10,368 nucleotides of DNA from UBA8437 sp963694825 (GTDB lineage Bacteria; Planctomycetota; Planctomycetia; Planctomycetales; Planctomycetaceae), in NCBI GenBank assembly GCA_963694825.1, contig CAVOEV010000173.1, forward strand, positions 1-10,368, in the 5' to 3' direction. How positions within the stretch are numbered: position 1 is the first letter of the stretch; each line of letters opens with the position of its first letter. Of this stretch, positions 7,384 to 10,368 are shown piece after piece. Below the pieces are notes generated by a model. It did no database searches. It was given only the letters and a program-made list of their open reading frames with translations, and was not told the origin of the DNA. The translations under genes and the position numbers were made by a program.

Positions 7384-7428
7384 TGGCACAATGCAGCTTG
7401 TGCAACGTTGATGTTCTTTCGGAGATAA
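7384..7428 (+). promoter_or_regulatory. Conserved 5' leader and ribosome binding site, copy B, with inverted repeat
   Basis: This is the counterpart of the leader at 3663-3709: TGGCACAATG from 7384, TGTGCAA at 7399-7405, GGAGATAA at 7421-7428, and ATG at 7433. GGAG (7421-7424) is 8 nt from the ATG, as in copy A. The upstream part forms an inverted repeat, GCACAA (7386-7391), six bases, then TTGTGC (7398-7403), which could be a protein-binding site or an RNA hairpin. In copy A this symmetry is less perfect. The function is not known. Confidence 0.5.
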
Positions 7429-7432
7429 AGCG

Positions 7433-10368
7433 ATGCTGTTGAAGAACTGGCTGGCGGAATTGCTTCGAAAGCAACCTCTCTCCAGGCGGTCCATTCGTCG
7501 TAGGCGAAATGGCGATGTTGCTTCGGCAGCCGAGTTACTGGAAGACCGCACGTTGTTGTCGACGTTCACCGTCAACAGTACGGCCGACACGGTGGATGCG
7601 AACCCCGGTGACGGCGTGGCGGCGGATGCGTCGGGCAACACGACGCTGCGTGCGGCGATCATGGAAGCCAACAGCCTGTCGGGTGACGACACGATCAACC
7701 TGCCGGCGGGGACCTACACGCTTTCGATCGCAGGGACGGGAGAACAGGCCGCAGCCACTGGAGACCTGGATGTCACTGCTTCAGACGATGGCCTGACAAT
7801 CATCGGTACCGGCTCGACGGTCTCGGTCATTTCCGCCGGCGACTCCTCACGAGTGTTCCAGGTCCTCGGTGGCGCCAGCCTGAGACTGGAGTCCCTTCAG
7901 ATCACAGGCGGCAATCAACCGTCGTTGTTTGGAGACAACTACGGTGGTGGCATCTGGAACAACATCAACGGGACGCTGGAGATCGAAGACAGTTTGATCA
8001 CGGACAACGACGCCAAGGGTGGCGGTGGCATCTACAACCAAGGCAGCGCCACGATCACGAATTCGACCCTATCGAACAACTCAACACCGTTTTCCGGCGG
8101 TGCGATTGACAATACGGGAACGCTGACCGTCGAGAGCAGCTTGTTCAGCGGCAATCTGGGCGCGAACCATGCCGCGATCCGCAACACCTCCGGATCGATC
8201 ACGTTGCGGAATTCGACCCTCACGGACAATTCGGCGACGTTCACCGGTGGAGCAATCGGCAACGAGGACTTTGGGACCCCGGCCGAGTTGACCGTGATCA
8301 ACTCGACCATCTTCGACAACACTGCCAACGGTGCCACCCGCATTGGCGGAATCGTCAATTATGGCACGGTGACCATCAGGAACTCGATCGTCGCCGGAAA
8401 CACCGGCGACGCCGACATCGCCGGGGCGTTCGTTTCGGACGGCAACAACCTGATCGGCAATGTTGGATCGGCAAGCGGTCTCACCAACGGTGTCAATGGT
8501 GACATTGTCGGGACCACTGCTTCGCCCGTCGATGCGCGACTCGGCCCGCTGGCCGACAACGGCGGCCCCACGCTGACACACCTGCCCGCCCCCGACAGCC
8601 CGGTGATTGACGCGGGTTCCAACACGGATGCTCCCGCTGACGACCAGCGGGGAGTTGCTCGCCCTCAGAACAGCTCCGGGTTTGCCACGTTCGTCACCCA
8701 GCCGGCGATCAGCACGGCGGCAGACTATGCCCGAAGCGTGTTTGCGATTGATCTGGACGGTGATGGTGACACCGACGTCCTTTCCTCATCCGGTTCTGAT
8801 AACAAGATCGCGTGGTACGAGAACGACGGCAGCGGGAGCTTCACGTCTCACACGATCACGACTACCGCAAATGGCGGCAACCACGTGATTGCCGTGGACG
8901 TGGACGGCGACGGTGACATCGATGTACTCAGCGCGTCTTACAGCGATAGCACGGTCGCCTGGTACGAGAATAACGGGAGCCAGGACTTCACAAAACGGAC
9001 CATCACGTCTGGCGCGTCTGGAGCCGAGTGGGTCTTTGCCATAGACATGGACGGTGACGGCGACATCGACGTCATTTCCGCGTCGAGTCTTGACGACAAG
9101 ATCGCGTGGTACCGAAACGACGGAAGTGAGAACTTCACCGCCCTGACGATCAGTACATCCGCGGACAGGGCTCGCAGCGTATTTGCGACCGACGTGGATG
9201 GTGACGGCGACATCGACGTGCTCTCCGCGTCGAACTGGGATGACACGGTTGCTTGGTACGAAAATGACGGCAGCGAGAACTTCACGACACATACGATAAC
9301 GACGACGGCAGACGGTGCTTTAGAGGTCTTCGCAATCGACCTCGATGGCGATGGTGATATCGATGTCCTCTCGACGTCCGGGGGTGATGACACGGTTGCC
9401 TGGTATGAGAACGACGGAAGTCAGAACTTCTCGGCACATACCATCACGAGTTCCCTGGATCGTCCTGACGGATTGTATGTGGCGGATCTCGATGCGGACG
9501 GTGACCTTGATGTCCTCTCGGCATCGCAGAATGACGACACGGTCGCCTGGCACGAGAACGACGGCAGCCAGAACTTCACCTCGCATACAATCAGCACCTC
9601 CGCCGATGGGGCGGAGGGCGTGTTTGCGGCCGACCTTGATGGCGACGGGGACCTCGATGTTCTCTCGGCATCACAGAATGACGACAAGATCGCGTGGTAT
9701 GAGAACACCGGGCTGGTCGACATCGGTGCGGTGGAAATCCAACCGACTACGATCTCGGGGGCCAAGTACCAGGACCTGGACCGCGACGGTCAGCGGGACG
9801 CCGGAGAACCCGGCCTGGCGGGTTGGACGGTCTTTCTGGACACCGATGGTGACGGGTTGTGGGATGTGGGAGAACGACAAACGGTGACCCTCGCCGATGA
9901 TCCGGCGACGGCAGGGATCGACGAGACGGGGACATACACGTTCTCTGGCCTGACACCCACTTCGTACACGGTGATCGAGGTCCCACAGGCCGGTTGGCAT
10001 CAGACCGGACCGCCGGGCATACAGTTTCACTACAGGGTCGACAGTTCCACCGGTGATAATCCCGAGAGTGTCGCGGCCCACGCCGATCTGGACGGTGACA
10101 CCGACCTGGACCTGGTGGTGCTCAATCGCAACGACAGCAAGATCTCGGTCCGCACCAACGACGGCACGGGTGTCTTCAGCGAGCACGTCCTGATCGATAC
10201 CGGGTTGCCGGTTCCTTACACGCTCGTCGTGACCACCGGCGATGTCGATGCCGACGGCGATGCCGATATCATCCTGGGGCTGAACACCGGTGGATCCGGC
10301 AGCGGAACGGTCCGGATCTATTTCAACGACGGTGAGGCCAATTTCCAGCAGGGTGGACAGTACGGACT
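7433..10368 (+). CDS. Giant surface protein: CSLREA-like start, beta-helix, choice-of-anchor-Q motif split by VCBS repeats, SdrD-B-like domain (3' end outside the window)
   Basis: The frame is open from ATG 7433 to the window edge (978 codons), with GGAG 8 nt upstream. Residues 1-43 are the planctomycete export motif (RRSIRRRR, then ELLEDRTLLS). FTVNSTADTVDA to TTLRAAIMEAN (45-80) is a CSLREA-like module. Residues about 100-350 form a right-handed beta-helix of POMP-like turns such as GGGIYNQGSATITNSTLSNN. Residues 370-413 begin a choice-of-anchor-Q-like motif (LGPLADNGGPTLTHL, then DQRGVARPQN), and its usual end, DIGAVE, comes only at 763-768. Between these are seven VCBS/FG-GAP repeats with DxDGDGDxDVLSAS calcium-binding loops. 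Residues 773-860 are SdrD-B-like (KYQDLDRDGQRDAGEPGLAGW). Two further FG-GAP-type loops follow at about 885 and 937. No enzymatic motif is seen. The likely role is adhesion or surface structure stabilised by calcium, which is inference. It lies 138 nt after the cyclophilin-RTX gene. Confidence 0.9.
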   Translation, partial: MLLKNWLAELLRKQPLSRRSIRRRRNGDVASAAELLEDRTLLSTFTVNSTADTVDANPGDGVAADASGNTTLRAAIMEANSLSGDDTINLPAGTYTLSIAGTGEQAAATGDLDVTASDDGLTIIGTGSTVSVISAGDSSRVFQVLGGASLRLESLQITGGNQPSLFGDNYGGGIWNNINGTLEIEDSLITDNDAKGGGGIYNQGSATITNSTLSNNSTPFSGGAIDNTGTLTVESSLFSGNLGANHAAIRNTSGSITLRNSTLTDNSATFTGGAIGNEDFGTPAELTVINSTIFDNTANGATRIGGIVNYGTVTIRNSIVAGNTGDADIAGAFVSDGNNLIGNVGSASGLTNGVNGDIVGTTASPVDARLGPLADNGGPTLTHLPAPDSPVIDAGSNTDAPADDQRGVARPQNSSGFATFVTQPAISTAADYARSVFAIDLDGDGDTDVLSSSGSDNKIAWYENDGSGSFTSHTITTTANGGNHVIAVDVDGDGDIDVLSASYSDSTVAWYENNGSQDFTKRTITSGASGAEWVFAIDMDGDGDIDVISASSLDDKIAWYRNDGSENFTALTISTSADRARSVFATDVDGDGDIDVLSASNWDDTVAWYENDGSENFTTHTITTTADGALEVFAIDLDGDGDIDVLSTSGGDDTVAWYENDGSQNFSAHTITSSLDRPDGLYVADLDADGDLDVLSASQNDDTVAWHENDGSQNFTSHTISTSADGAEGVFAADLDGDGDLDVLSASQNDDKIAWYENTGLVDIGAVEIQPTTISGAKYQDLDRDGQRDAGEPGLAGWTVFLDTDGDGLWDVGERQTVTLADDPATAGIDETGTYTFSGLTPTSYTVIEVPQAGWHQTGPPGIQFHYRVDSSTGDNPESVAAHADLDGDTDLDLVVLNRNDSKISVRTNDGTGVFSEHVLIDTGLPVPYTLVVTTGDVDADGDADIILGLNTGGSGSGTVRIYFNDGEANFQQGGQYG
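8738..9709 (+). repeat. VCBS/FG-GAP repeat array with exact 147-nt period (coding)
   Basis: Seven units start at 8738, 8885, 9032, 9179, 9326, 9473 and 9620, each exactly 147 nt (49 codons) from the last; the seventh is cut short after AWYEN. The unit reads roughly VFAIDLDGDGDIDVLSAS, a variable D-D pair, AWYENDGSxNFT, then xHTITTxADGA. The DxDGDGD loop is the calcium-binding core of FG-GAP/VCBS beta-propeller blades. Seven blades would match a closed seven-bladed propeller. Absence of any indel while the DNA varies suggests selection for unit length or recent amplification. Confidence 0.93.

Noticed and set aside
7384..7400. Sigma-54 promoter (TGGCAC...)
   Set aside because: The TGGCAC half fits, but no TTGC lies at the required distance; the GC dinucleotide is one base too close. 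It is also only about 50 nt from the start codon and better explained as part of the inverted repeat.
8738..9709. Regular direct repeats as a CRISPR array
   Set aside because: The period is 147 nt and every unit is coding in one open frame with conserved VCBS residues.

Overview
The window looks like a piece of a Planctomycetota chromosome, probably a marine Pirellulaceae-type bacterium. It is GC-rich, it carries two adjacent formylglycine-type sulfatase genes, and it has two very large surface or extracellular proteins whose N-termini carry the planctomycete export motif (an Arg-rich stretch followed by LLEDRxxLS). All genes lie on the + strand.

Layout. (1) Positions 2-2761: the 3' part of a gene encoding a sulfatase fused to a C-terminal alpha/beta-hydrolase-like domain. 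(2) Positions 2821-3651: a second sulfatase that starts normally with a signal peptide but loses family resemblance at about residue 241 and ends in an unrelated tail, so it is a truncated pseudogene. (3) Positions 3714-7294: what was almost certainly one gene of about 1189 codons. It encodes an export motif, a thioredoxin-like domain, an Ig-like linker, a cyclophilin-type peptidyl-prolyl isomerase, further beta-rich domains and about 25 RTX-type calcium-binding nonapeptides. (4) Position 7433 to the window end: a 3'-incomplete giant surface protein with a CSLREA-like start, a right-handed beta-helix, a choice-of-anchor-Q-like motif, VCBS/FG-GAP repeats and an SdrD-B-like domain.

The main discovery candidate is in region 3. 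The frame is interrupted by an in-frame TGA at 3966-3968, exactly where the first cysteine of a CPYC redox motif should be (A-H-A-T-[TGA]-P-Y-C). A perfect 6-bp hairpin with an AGTTT loop follows 10 nt downstream, as expected for a bacterial SECIS element. I read this as a selenocysteine-containing (UPYC) extracellular redoxin fused to a cyclophilin. A second, separate lesion is an 11-bp tandem duplication at 4336-4362 that shifts the frame by +2. Removing one copy restores one continuous protein through to 7294.

Genes 3 and 4 share a similar 5' leader (TGG-CACAATG ... TGTGCAA ... GGAGATAA ... ATG) and a gap-free alignable 43-residue N-terminus. This suggests a common expression and export cassette for surface proteins. 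In gene 4 an array of seven VCBS units with an exact 147-nt period appears to have been inserted into the middle of the choice-of-anchor-Q motif.

The two sulfatases would act on sulfated polysaccharides and the two large proteins at the cell surface. No selA, selB, selC or formylglycine-generating enzyme gene lies in the window, so those would have to be elsewhere in the genome.
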